This document shows positions 56,901 through 63,581 of a DNA stretch of 64,000 nucleotides, piece by piece. This DNA comes from a virus, in the IMG/VR virus record IMGVR_UViG_3300046810_000370, positions 1 through 64,000 of that record. One strand, given 5' to 3'. Both the position numbers and the translations under genes were made by a program. The stretch's first letter is position 1, and every line of letters begins with the position of its first letter. The notes beneath the pieces were generated by a model. The model did no database searches and was not told the origin of the DNA. It was given only the letters and a program-made list of their open reading frames with translations.

Positions 56901-57023
56901 GTTGACGCCCTTGAGACCCTTGTTCAGGTCGTTGATGGTGCGCGTAAGGGCAGAGATCGCGTCCTGGGCGTTGTTCCAACCCAGGAGCGGTCCCTGCCCC
57001 GCTGCACTACTGCTACTAGCCAT
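53976..57023 (-). CDS. Tape measure protein with NlpC/P60 and transglycosylase domains
   Basis: The ATG at 57021-57023 (MASSSSAAGQGPLLGWNNAQ) overlaps the frameshifted chaperone end. The 1015 residues are Gly/Ser/Ala-rich, with a glycine-zipper-like hydrophobic stretch near residue 550. Around residue 630 the motif YKWGGASPKTGFDCSGL (catalytic Cys) and HHVVM (His) mark NlpC/P60. Around 830 IQHESAGNPKAINNW and GIMQTIDSTF mark an SLT transglycosylase. Two wall hydrolases in one tape measure should open the thick cell wall at entry. CTTCATACC is at 54132-54140. Confidence 0.9.
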   Translation of the reverse strand: MASSSSAAGQGPLLGWNNAQDAISALTRTINDLNKGLKGVNTGVGNMSRSRGLGLAVGDVWNGTSNYAHGRSNGGQGRTGTPAGNGNGGGATFSGTGSQGGGATNNGGQGSTNGGGGGTNTPRLGGGSGNNGGRPSQYTLKKGLTGVVSWGQKILPDQVTMQSTAYQAAQGSSSSWHTLRDQAFKNNFTAQSTQDAGQAYSTLGRTGLSSGSSSFNQQWNYVKGTSGYMNPGMSEQARAQGTAAAWTAGSYYSNQAIGIQTIKSGQKQTPRQIAQQVLQRWPSLKSIKTPEQISGTLDNPNSGVMVSLARSMDPKTLELVKGELKGMMLAQTHGASAQAYVSTANQRDNGKTQGAKNSAQGQLGKWGIGGSTANTLMTRAGTLRNQDVNENDGFTSGLQTATKYLDMFSTGLQSVLKTLHVSDAMGWGGGAGSVLGSSIGTGIGAYGTMRGLASVGRLAGMGGSSGGGLLGAARGALGGAGAAGALDLSAAALGTAGVFGVAALGTHHFGGQLVDKVSKKGSTGNKWGHVAVDAGTGALTGAAIGSVVPVIGTGIGAAVGGVIGAGIGAFGAFGGAGGASGGPAAASGTGNSSVKATGTQGAGKTAAAVIKIAMKYLGTPYKWGGASPKTGFDCSGLLMYSFRQIGVSLPRTAAQQQKAGKKVKLSDVRAGDLLFNGNPAHHVVMCIGNGRIIEAPHTGANVRVRSFKPGEFTNAVRVLGAVGNLGDITGGDGENQAGSGDNRLSTMGFGGDVGAYGSTEEVDAIAAGVSSIGAANVGSGVGSGQGSKDSSDNGAPSGAMPKGSVATWIKTALGIIKKDSKSNERIVNTMIQHESAGNPKAINNWDSNAKAGHPSKGIMQTIDSTFNHYSIKGHKDIWNPVDNIIAGVRYADSRYGSLANVPGIKSMNNGGGYKGYAVGSTNVDVDQTARIHKGEMIIPAFQAEAIRSVLAGNNAMSSVSGLHTKGGAATLHFNAGAITVKVQGSMDSQSARDAAQQIMTAIAEDNRINLIAAGN

Positions 57024-57213
57024 TCTCCGCCTCAGCAATTCGCCTATGTCGCTGCGCCCTGAACCACTTCACCCAGTGAAGACGCTCGCGCACGGTCAAC
57101 CGGCGAATCTCGCTGAGGCTCCACGCCGGACTTAGTTCGACTAGTTGCTCGTATTCGAAGTACGTGTCGTGGTAGTTACAGGCCCTGAAACAGGTCCCCG
57201 GCTCCGATGAAGA
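57016..57213 (-). CDS. Frameshift extension of the tail assembly chaperone
   Basis: This 65-codon stretch (SSSEPGTCFRACNYHDTYFE ... RIAEAENG) is open in the +1 phase relative to the upstream gene, has no good start of its own, and ends just inside the tape measure start. A +1 slip at the CCCCC run (57214-57218) would join it to 275 residues of the upstream protein, giving a 340-residue fusion. Tail assembly genes before tape measures commonly do this. Confidence 0.65.
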   Translation of the reverse strand, partial: SSSEPGTCFRACNYHDTYFEYEQLVELSPAWSLSEIRRLTVRERLHWVKWFRAQRHRRIAEAENG

Positions 57214-58039
57214 GGGGGACCTCCTTTCCGCACGAATCGTGCGTGAACTTGACCTTATTGTACTGAGGGCCGGGCTGCTTTTCCTCAATGGTGTCGAGGA
57301 TGCGCTGACGGTCGAGGATGCCCATCGAGCGGGCAAAGTCCGGGTTTCCCGTGACGGCGATTTCGCTGCCGTCCGCCTCGACCACGGAAATGAGAACACG
57401 GGAAAGCAGGAGGGTGTTCTGCTCGGAATCCGTGGTGCGGTCGACGATGGCGAGGATCGCCTCCTGGTCGGCGCCGATGGGGAGACGGACGAACGCCTTG
57501 CGGCCCTTGCGCAGTTCGACCTCGAAGACACGCTGGGCGGGGTCGTCCAGGCGCCGGATCGGGATCTCGTCGAGGGTGACGGACAGCCGGAACTCCTCGC
57601 CGCAGTGCGGGCAGGAGTACATGTCCCAGACGATCTCGTCGCCGTACGTCGCGCGCCGGATCTCCAGGAGCAGCATGTCGCGGTCGCCGAGGAGCAGGTT
57701 GTTGAGCAGGCCGGGGCCGGACTTCTCGTCGCCGACGGAGACCGTGCCGCTGGCGAGCAGGGTGGAGATGAACTTGCCGATGCCGCCGTTGCGGGCCTTG
57801 GCGATGGCCTCCTCATCGGCGCCGGTCAGTTCCCGGACCTCCGCGTCGTAGCGTGCGTTGTCGAGGTCGCCACCCGAAACGTAGCCTCCCGGCAGGCGGA
57901 ACTGGCCACCTGCCGGGAGGGCGATCTCGGGCTTAGCGACCTCGGCACCCTCGGAGAGCAGCCGCGAAATGGCGGCATTCGCTGCGCCAGGATTGGAGAG
58001 AGGGCTGGAGAACCCCTCGGTATGAAGGTCGTTAGCCAC
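57176..58039 (-). CDS. Tail assembly chaperone-like protein (zero-frame product)
   Basis: The 287-residue protein sits between tube and tape measure, the normal place for tail chaperones. It has a Cys pair (MYSCPHCGEEFRLSVTLDEI) and a later Cys (THDSCGKEVPLFIG), suggesting a zinc site. The N-terminus MANDLHTEGFSSPLSNPGAA carries CTTCATACC at residues 5-7 (58019-58027). The zero frame ends LFIGAGDLFQGL; a +1 shift near codon 275 extends it. T4-like baseplate (gp26-type) function is an alternative. Confidence 0.65.
   Translation of the reverse strand: MANDLHTEGFSSPLSNPGAANAAISRLLSEGAEVAKPEIALPAGGQFRLPGGYVSGGDLDNARYDAEVRELTGADEEAIAKARNGGIGKFISTLLASGTVSVGDEKSGPGLLNNLLLGDRDMLLLEIRRATYGDEIVWDMYSCPHCGEEFRLSVTLDEIPIRRLDDPAQRVFEVELRKGRKAFVRLPIGADQEAILAIVDRTTDSEQNTLLLSRVLISVVEADGSEIAVTGNPDFARSMGILDRQRILDTIEEKQPGPQYNKVKFTHDSCGKEVPLFIGAGDLFQGL
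57214..57227 (-). promoter_or_regulatory. Candidate programmed +1 ribosomal frameshift site
   Basis: On the transcript a perfect internal ribosome-binding sequence AAAGGAGGT (57219-57227) runs straight into CCCCC (57214-57218). In the zero frame it reads AAG GAG GTC CCC CTC; the Pro tRNA on CCC can re-pair one base forward on CCC. An internal SD two bases before the slip codon is the arrangement known from the prfB +1 site. The zero-frame stop comes 12 codons later. Confidence 0.65.
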
Positions 58040-58076
58040 AGGTATTTACTCCTAGTCGAGTCGGTCGAATCCGCTA

Positions 58077-58628
58077 TTAGAAACTAACGGAAGAGGCACC
58101 GACACTGTTAGCCAACTTGAACTCGAAGCCCTCGTGGGCGAGGGTCATCTGCTGGACGATGATGGCGTTGGCGCCGGCGTCCAGGTCCGAGAAGGCGACC
58201 GCCGTGGGCCAGGCGTTGTAGACGCGGAATGCCGCCTTGGCGGGAGTGTTGCCGGAGGTGACCGGGTGGTCGAGCACCTTGATGTCGACCATGTGCCGGA
58301 ATTCCGAGCCGGCCTTTCCGTTTCCGGTGCCCTGGATAACGGTGAACAACTGCCGCATCCAGTCCATCATCTGGCTGTCGCCGACGGCGAGGCCCTTGGA
58401 CAGGGTGATGGGGGCGAAGTCGCTCTGCCCTGGCATTTTCTGGGTAGTTGTGTTCATACCGCCCTCGCGGTACGGAATCACCTCGGTCGTGACGTTCAGG
58501 CCCGAAACGGACATGAAGCCCATGCGGGCGAAGCCCTTGATGCCGGGGTGCTGGATCTGGACCTGGAACTTGAAGTTCCGGAGTGGGTCCGTGGCAATGT
58601 GCCCGACGGTGGGCGAAGTCGTAGCCAT
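58077..58628 (-). CDS. Tail tube protein
   Basis: The 183 residues match the gp19/tail-tube family of contractile tails: DPLRNFKFQVQIQHPGIKGF, SVSGLNVTTEVIPYREGGMN, KMPGQSDFAPITLSKGLAV and a C-terminal VQQMTLAHEGFEFK. It forms the inner tube. It follows the sheath gene by 14 bases, the usual sheath-tube order. Confidence 0.9.
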   Translation of the reverse strand: MATTSPTVGHIATDPLRNFKFQVQIQHPGIKGFARMGFMSVSGLNVTTEVIPYREGGMNTTTQKMPGQSDFAPITLSKGLAVGDSQMMDWMRQLFTVIQGTGNGKAGSEFRHMVDIKVLDHPVTSGNTPAKAAFRVYNAWPTAVAFSDLDAGANAIIVQQMTLAHEGFEFKLANSVGASSVSF

Positions 58629-58642
58629 CAGTGGGTTACCTC

Positions 58643-60187
58643 TCAGGAAGTGGTCGTGGAGTCGGTGGCGGAGGAACCGCCGGAGAACTGGCCGATCTCG
58701 ATGACGATGAACTCCGCCGGCGTCTGGAGGGCGACACCCACGGAGATGTTCACGACGCCATTCGCCACGGACGCGGGGGTGTTGTTCGTCGAGTCACAGA
58801 CCACGAAGAACGCCTGGTCCGGGGTGGACCCGGCCAGCACACCCGTCTGCATCAGGGTGAGCAGGTACTGGGAGATAACGGCGTTGACCTGGTCCCACAG
58901 GATCTGGTCGTTGGGCTCGAACACCGCGAACCGGGTGCCATCCAGGAGGCCCTTCTTGATCAGCATCAGGGACCGTCGGACCGACACGTACCGGTCCGGC
59001 ATGCCGACGCTCAGGGTGCGGGCGCCGTAGATGACGAAGCCGGAGCCGGGCAGGGACTTGATGACGTTGATGCCCGCGACGTTCAGGGCGTCCTGGTCCG
59101 CGTTGGCGAACCGGAACTGCACGTCCAGGACACCGCGCAGGATGGTGTCGATACCGGCCGGTGGCTTCTGCACACCACGCGAGGCGTCCATGCGGCTGTA
59201 CTGACCGAGCACCGCGCCACCCGGAGGCAGCAGGCGGGCCGAGCCGGAGGCCGAGGTCGCCGGGTCGCTGACGATCAGCCAGGGGCCGTAGATCGCCGCG
59301 TGCGAGGACGCGCGTATCGCGGAGCCGCCCGTGGACATGCCCTGGAGGCTCAGCGCGTAGGAGTGCGCGGTGTCGGCGTTGGTCGCCTTCTGGCCGTCCA
59401 CCACGACGAAGACCGTTCCTCGGTCCTCCGCCCACTGGATGATCGGGTTGATCACCGTGGCGTCCGTGATGCCTGGGACGTTGAGAACGAGGTTGTCCTC
59501 GACGATCTCCAGCCGCTGGGCCGCAGCGCTCAGGTCGATCTGGCCGACACCGTCCGCGCCACCGATCAGCGGCACACCCGTCTGCACGGCCGGAGCATGA
59601 TTGGCAGCCCACGCGGTGAGCAGGAGGCTCTCGACCTGGACGAACGACGAACCGGTCACCGGGGAGTTGATGATCGCCGTCGCGTTGCGGGAGTCAGCCG
59701 GGTCCAGGGAGACGTCCGGGAAGCGCTCCTTGAGGAAGGCCGCCGTGGAGCCGCCGACGTACACGAACAGGTCGAAGCGGCCGGCGCCGGAGGTGCCTGC
59801 GACGATGTCGACGAAGACCGTGTTCCCCCACCCGCCCGGGGAGATGGCCTTGATCTTGAGGGTGTCCTTCGCGGTCGCCTCGGTGTCCTTCAGGGTGACG
59901 GAAGCCGCCACCGCGTCCGACGCCGCAGCGCGCACGATGTAGGCCGAGTTGCCGCCGTTGTTGAAGAACTCGTAGACGGCGAACGGGAGCAGGTCCGAGG
60001 TGTCGCCGAAGTCGCCGTAGGTGGCGACGTACTGCGAGTACGACGAGACCAGCGTGGGAGCGAGCGGGCCGCCCTGCTTGCAGGTGCCGACGAACGCCGC
60101 GACGGACTCGCCGGGAGTCGTCGCCGTCTGCGCGAGCGGGGTGAGCGTCTCCCCGATGTAGACACCGGGCCGCTTGTAGACAGTCAT
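58643..60187 (-). CDS. Tail sheath protein
   Basis: The 514-residue protein starts MTVYKRPGVYIGETLTPLAQ and has SYSQYVATYGDFGDTSDLLP, VYEFFNNGGNSAYIVRAAAS and, near the end, ISVGVALQTPAEFIVIEIGQ. These are hallmark sheath sequences of myophages and other contractile systems. It contracts to drive the tube through the envelope. This gene establishes that the phage has a contractile tail. Confidence 0.95.
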   Translation of the reverse strand: MTVYKRPGVYIGETLTPLAQTATTPGESVAAFVGTCKQGGPLAPTLVSSYSQYVATYGDFGDTSDLLPFAVYEFFNNGGNSAYIVRAAASDAVAASVTLKDTEATAKDTLKIKAISPGGWGNTVFVDIVAGTSGAGRFDLFVYVGGSTAAFLKERFPDVSLDPADSRNATAIINSPVTGSSFVQVESLLLTAWAANHAPAVQTGVPLIGGADGVGQIDLSAAAQRLEIVEDNLVLNVPGITDATVINPIIQWAEDRGTVFVVVDGQKATNADTAHSYALSLQGMSTGGSAIRASSHAAIYGPWLIVSDPATSASGSARLLPPGGAVLGQYSRMDASRGVQKPPAGIDTILRGVLDVQFRFANADQDALNVAGINVIKSLPGSGFVIYGARTLSVGMPDRYVSVRRSLMLIKKGLLDGTRFAVFEPNDQILWDQVNAVISQYLLTLMQTGVLAGSTPDQAFFVVCDSTNNTPASVANGVVNISVGVALQTPAEFIVIEIGQFSGGSSATDSTTTS

Positions 60188-60227
60188 CTGGGTATCTCCT
60201 GATTGGGTGATTTCCTGGGGCTACGAA

Positions 60228-60878
60228 TTAGTTTTCCGGTGTCTGTGGTGCAGTTACGTCTTCCATGTAGTACTCGAAGTCCAGCGCCACGGTCTGAGCC
60301 TGCACGTAGCGTGCGACCGTCGCCGGGAGCATTTCGCTGGAGACAGAGATCAGGTATTCGCGGCGGAACAGCCGCTTTCCATCCGAGTCGCGGGTGTCGA
60401 CCATCTCGGGACCACCGAGAAGGTCCAGGCGCCGCACAGTTCCGTCTTCGGGAATTTCCAGAAAGCCGAACCGGGCCGGCAGCCGGTCGCGCTGCGCGAT
60501 CAGCGAAGCCAGCACGATGTCGTGCTCCGCGAGGCGAGTGAAGACGATGACCCGGTAGCGCAGGTCGTAAGGGATCGGGTACTCGACCACGTACGGCGAC
60601 TTGGTGACGTCGTAGGACGGGGAGTCCGGGTTCCACCACGGCTCGGTGCCTTCGGGAGCGTAGGGAAGCCGCACGTAGCCACGGTGTTCGCGCTCGTCGG
60701 CCTTCTCCATGCCCGCGTGCTCGATGACGATCAGCGGGAAGGTCTGCTGCGCCAGCTCGCTTTCCGGCACGCGGTAACGCACCGGGACAGGACGTCCAGC
60801 CGGTGCGTTCGCGTCAGTGACGGAGAGGCCCTGGAGTTTCGCCTTTACGGCGCGGTCCTCATTGATGAGCCATGGCAT
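60228..60878 (-). CDS. Tail terminator/neck protein candidate
   Basis: The 216-residue protein (MPWLINEDRAVKAKLQGLSV) is beta-rich with RVPESELAQQTFPLIVIEHA, YPIPYDLRYRVIVFTRLAEH and RREYLISVSSEMLPATVARY. Position directly upstream of the sheath gene and a strand-rich fold suit a tail terminator or head-tail connector. There is no decisive motif. The 40 bases between its stop and the sheath start are free of signals. Confidence 0.55.
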   Translation of the reverse strand: MPWLINEDRAVKAKLQGLSVTDANAPAGRPVPVRYRVPESELAQQTFPLIVIEHAGMEKADEREHRGYVRLPYAPEGTEPWWNPDSPSYDVTKSPYVVEYPIPYDLRYRVIVFTRLAEHDIVLASLIAQRDRLPARFGFLEIPEDGTVRRLDLLGGPEMVDTRDSDGKRLFRREYLISVSSEMLPATVARYVQAQTVALDFEYYMEDVTAPQTPEN

Positions 60879-60957
60879 GCAGCGGGCCTCGCGGGATCTC
60901 AGAAATGCGGAAGTCTTCCGCCATTCAGGATCCCAAGAAAGCCGATGAAGTTTGTAG

Positions 60958-61476
60958 TCAGGACTTCTGGGACCAGCGCGCGAACTGCGCGTCGTTGACC
61001 AGCTCGTCCGGTTTCATCTGTACGCATTCCATGCCGACGATGATGTCCCTGTTCTGGATCTGCCCGAGGACAGAAATGGAGGACACCCGAAATACCGAGT
61101 CGTCGTAGACGATCCGGTCGGTCAGGTAGCGCTGATGGTCGATGTCCTGGTCGGAGAAACCCATCTTCCGCAGCGCATCGAACGACGCGGTGACGGAGAG
61201 GTTGTCGACCGAGTAGAGACCCTGGGTCGTGTCCTGCGCGGGGCCCTGGTTGTGTACGACGTGCAGGGCCGGGATCCGGTAGGGACCGACGAAGATCCTC
61301 CCCTGGCCCGTGCCCTCGTCGTACAGATCGTCGCCGGCCGGGTCGGCGTGGGAGAAGCGGTAGTACTCCACCCGCTCGCCGACCTCCGTCTGACGCCCGC
61401 GCAGGGTCGCCATAATGTCCGTGGTCTCGTAGTTGGCGTTGAACCGGCCCTGGGTCTTCCAGTCGAGCCGGCCCAT
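60958..61476 (-). CDS. Head-tail connector candidate
   Basis: The ATG (61474-61476, MGRLDWKTQGRFNANYETTD) shares a base with the upstream stop. The protein is mixed alpha/beta (DNLSVTASFDALRKMGFSDQ, VSSISVLGQIQNRDIIVGME). It lies between a connector-like and a terminator-like gene, so a neck role is likely. It is 172 residues. The 79 bases to the next gene hold only a 21-codon frame that overlaps the next start and is probably not real. Confidence 0.5.
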   Translation of the reverse strand: MGRLDWKTQGRFNANYETTDIMATLRGRQTEVGERVEYYRFSHADPAGDDLYDEGTGQGRIFVGPYRIPALHVVHNQGPAQDTTQGLYSVDNLSVTASFDALRKMGFSDQDIDHQRYLTDRIVYDDSVFRVSSISVLGQIQNRDIIVGMECVQMKPDELVNDAQFARWSQKS

Positions 61477-62291
61477 CAGAAGCCCCATCCGCCGTAGATG
61501 GGCGAGGGCACCCCGGACTCGTCGTCGTTCTGGTGGCCGGGGCCGATGGGCGGGAGCACCCGCTGCGGCAGGGAGTGGTCGTCGTACTCGCGCTCGCGGA
61601 AGATGGGCACGAGCCGGCCGGTCGTACGCGAGACACGGCGGAGGTTGGTGACCTCGATCGAGTACAGGCCGACGCCCAACTTCTCGCACAGCGTCTTGTA
61701 CCGCTCGGTGAGCATGCCGATCTGAGTCTGGATCTGAGCGAAGCGCTGGCCCCGGTCGACGGACGTGCCGTCGGAGGTCTGCACGTTGATGTCGGTCGCC
61801 GCGTCCGTGGACAGTGCCCACATGGCTTCGGTCGTGGCCAGCAGGACGACCAGCGCGTCCTCCTCCGGCGGCAGGTTGTCGACGCCGACCGGTGCCTCGT
61901 CGTACCTGATGAAGCCGTTGCTGTCCTTGTACCGGGTGGAGATGGTCCGGCCCCGGTTGTGCTGGGCGACGGCGTCGTTGATGTAGATGTCCAACTCATC
62001 GTCGGAGAACAGGCCGTAGGACGCGCCGGACACCAGCAGCAGCGCATCGAGCGCCAGCGGCTGGGTCAGGTCGAGGATCCCGTTCAGTTCGTCCAGGACG
62101 AAGTCGGTGGGGGTGCTCAGCGTGGTCTGCGAGCCCCCCGAGATATGAAGCACTTCCACGCCGGTCACGTTGTTCGCGCTCAGTTCGTACTGAACGACGT
62201 CCCCTGTGCCCCGGATGGTGTCGCGGAACGGCTGGAGCCGGTCGCCCAGCTCGCTGCGTACCCGCGTCCGCAGGTCTTCGAGAGTAGCCAT
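61476..62291 (-). CDS. Head completion/neck protein candidate
   Basis: The ATG at 62289-62291 (MATLEDLRTRVRSELGDRLQ) is chosen over the longer frame. The 271 residues have helices at both ends and DELDIYINDAVAQHNRGRTI in the middle, recalling gp15/HK97 gp6-like connectors (DLRxxVR... DxxIxxxIxxA). CTTCATATC (62142-62150) encodes VEVLHISGG. It lies between the small beta protein gene and the connector candidate. Confidence 0.5.
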   Translation of the reverse strand: MATLEDLRTRVRSELGDRLQPFRDTIRGTGDVVQYELSANNVTGVEVLHISGGSQTTLSTPTDFVLDELNGILDLTQPLALDALLLVSGASYGLFSDDELDIYINDAVAQHNRGRTISTRYKDSNGFIRYDEAPVGVDNLPPEEDALVVLLATTEAMWALSTDAATDINVQTSDGTSVDRGQRFAQIQTQIGMLTERYKTLCEKLGVGLYSIEVTNLRRVSRTTGRLVPIFREREYDDHSLPQRVLPPIGPGHQNDDESGVPSPIYGGWGF

Positions 62292-62305
62292 GCCGCGACT
62301 TCCAA

Positions 62306-62728
62306 TCAGGCGTTCAGGGTGAGGGCGCCGGCCGCTATCTGAAGCGACTCGTTCGTGGCGGCCTGCAACGGGCCGTCGATGGGCCACGTGTAGATGATCT
62401 GGCCGGCCGTGCCGGAGACCGTGGTGACCAACGCGGCGAAGGACGCGGCGTCCGTCATGTCGACGGTGAACGGCCCGTAGAACAGCAGGGCGTTGTTGGC
62501 TGTGACCTTCGTGACGCCGGCCGGAGCCGTCCAGGTCACCTGCTGGCGCGCGTAACCGGCGGTCGTGATCTCCGACATCGTGGTCATGCTGGCCGCGCTG
62601 CCGTCCTCCGGCGTCGGGTCAGCAGTCAGCAGCGCCAGGTAGGAGGAACGCGGCGCGGTGTAGGCGACGGCCCGGCCGGTGAGGAAGTCCAGGGCATTCG
62701 CTGCCCAGACAGGGTTCGTACCGGCCAT
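62306..62728 (-). CDS. Small beta-rich virion protein
   Basis: The 140 residues read MAGTNPVWAANALDFLTGRA, SSYLALLTADPTPEDGS and EITTAGYARQQVTWTAP. This pattern is common in small phage virion proteins annotated as tail-fibre or decoration proteins. It may decorate the capsid or neck. Its start overlaps the upstream stop. Confidence 0.55.
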   Translation of the reverse strand: MAGTNPVWAANALDFLTGRAVAYTAPRSSYLALLTADPTPEDGSAASMTTMSEITTAGYARQQVTWTAPAGVTKVTANNALLFYGPFTVDMTDAASFAALVTTVSGTAGQIIYTWPIDGPLQAATNESLQIAAGALTLNA

Positions 62729-63033
62729 CAGGCATCAACCTTCTTGAACATGCGCAGGAAGTCGGAAAGGTGGAGCGAGAGGTGCCGTACGGCCTTGCCG
62801 GGAGCGTGCGCACCCTCGTCGGTGATGACGTGGGTGTCGTGCTCGTGGGCCAGGAGCACCGAGTCTTCGCCTGCGTGGCCGATGCCAGCGGTGCCGACCG
62901 GGTGGACCTCGACGACGGACACCACGGAGCCGGTGGGAAGGTGACCCAGTCCGGCTCCGTGGCCCTCGGCGTTCTCCAGCACGTACGACTCACCCGGTGC
63001 GGGCGTGGTCTTCACGAGTGAAGTGGTCTTCAT
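62728..63033 (-). CDS. Unknown His-rich small protein
   Basis: The 101-residue product (MKTTSLVKTTPAPGESYVLE) is rich in Gly and His (LLAHEHDTHVITDEGAHAPG) and ends in an amphipathic helix (LSLHLSDFLRMFKKVDA). It lies in the head gene block. It may be a decoration or scaffold-related protein; no family recognised. Confidence 0.55.
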   Translation of the reverse strand: MKTTSLVKTTPAPGESYVLENAEGHGAGLGHLPTGSVVSVVEVHPVGTAGIGHAGEDSVLLAHEHDTHVITDEGAHAPGKAVRHLSLHLSDFLRMFKKVDA

Positions 63034-63054
63034 GAGTTAGGTCTCCTTGGACCG

Positions 63055-63432
63055 TCAGTGCCAGATGTAGCCGAGAGAGTCGAGGTGGTCGTACAGGGCC
63101 TTCGGGGCCCGGTAGCGCACGCCCTCCTCGAAGTCGAAGTGGTTGCCGTGGCCGTAGGTCATGTTCTCCAGCGAGGTGTTGACCCTGAACTCGCGCATCG
63201 GGGTCTCGACCTCGACGGCGTCAGCGACCTCGACCGGGGCCGGGGCCGGCGCGGGAGCGGTGTCCCGGGGGACCACGTCGTGGACGGTCTCGTCACGGTC
63301 GGCCGCAGCGGCTGCGTTGATGAGCGAGATCTCGTTCTCCCGCTGCTTCAGTTCCTCGGCGTGCTCCTTGGCGAGGGCGGCCTTGTTGCGGCCGGTCAGA
63401 TCACCGGGACGGGCGACGTTACGTGCAGGCAT
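63055..63432 (-). CDS. Unknown head-block protein
   Basis: The N-terminus is a charged helix (GRNKAALAKEHAEELKQREN). An Ala/Pro linker (DTAPAPAPAPVEVADAVEVE) and a C-terminal folded part (YRAPKALYDHLDSLGYIWH) follow. That end resembles small phage proteins that place a peptide on the capsid. It is the first gene after the capsid terminator. Function unknown. Confidence 0.55.
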   Translation of the reverse strand: MPARNVARPGDLTGRNKAALAKEHAEELKQRENEISLINAAAAADRDETVHDVVPRDTAPAPAPAPVEVADAVEVETPMREFRVNTSLENMTYGHGNHFDFEEGVRYRAPKALYDHLDSLGYIWH

Positions 63433-63487
63433 TTGTTTCTCCGGGTTCGGGACTCATGTATGTGAGGCGGTACTACTTTAACGAGGA

Positions 63488-63524
63488 AGGGGAGCGGTCC
63501 TGGTAATCCAGAAACCGCTCCCCT
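63488..63524 (-). terminator. Terminator after the major capsid gene
   Basis: An 11-bp stem, AGGGGAGCGGT (63488-63498) with ACCGCTCCCCT (63514-63524), lies about 58 bases after the capsid stop. Such a partial terminator keeps capsid transcripts more abundant than those of downstream genes. The 60 bases before it contain no gene. Confidence 0.8.
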
Positions 63525-63581
63525 AACCTTCAGGATCGCGTGACCGCGAATACCAACTAAGCCATCAGACAGGCTGAGAGA

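Larger units (their letters stand above)
5325..62150 (-). repeat. Dispersed coding motif CTTCATACC (reads Leu-His-Thr)
   Basis: CTTCATACC starts (plus coordinate) at 5325, 7652, 11012, 11977, 12612, 13885, 17385, 19352, 23776, 24822, 25665, 26563, 29126, 29908, 30650, 34121, 34492, 37845, 39446, 51229, 54132 and 58019. CTTCATACT: 22589, 31570, 36334, 39055, 53959. CTTCATATC: 9432, 37067, 41034, 62142. CTTCATATG: 6845. All 32 are on the coding strand inside an ORF and in the phase CTT-CAT-Axx. No flanking bases are conserved. None is found on the plus strand. Confidence 0.9.

Noticed and set aside
53772-57062. 1096-codon open frame on the plus strand opposite the tape measure gene
   Set aside because: Its translation is Gly/Val/Arg/Leu-rich antisense filler with no motif, and it mirrors a well-supported minus-strand gene. 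Long antisense frames are expected in GC-rich coding DNA. The same applies to other plus-strand frames such as 47725-50403 and 26966-29332.
41371-60187. Tail cluster as an extracellular contractile injection system or tailocin
   Set aside because: The major capsid protein at the right end and complete replication genes show a phage, and no AAA+ assembly ATPase or toxin cargo typical of such systems is seen.
60860-60957. A 21-codon frame (MAEDFRISEIPRGPLHAMAHQ) before the tail terminator candidate
   Set aside because: It overlaps the start of a better-supported gene in another phase, uses CTG CAT GCC in place of the motif codons, and has no good ribosome site.
5325-62150. Reading the motif on the plus strand as GGTATGAAG, i.e. 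start codons (ATG AAG) of antisense small ORFs
   Set aside because: There is no consistent ribosome site before the ATG, the frames after it vary and at least one stops at once (51229-51237 gives MKSV then stop). The sense-strand phase explains all copies, including those in mini-ORFs.
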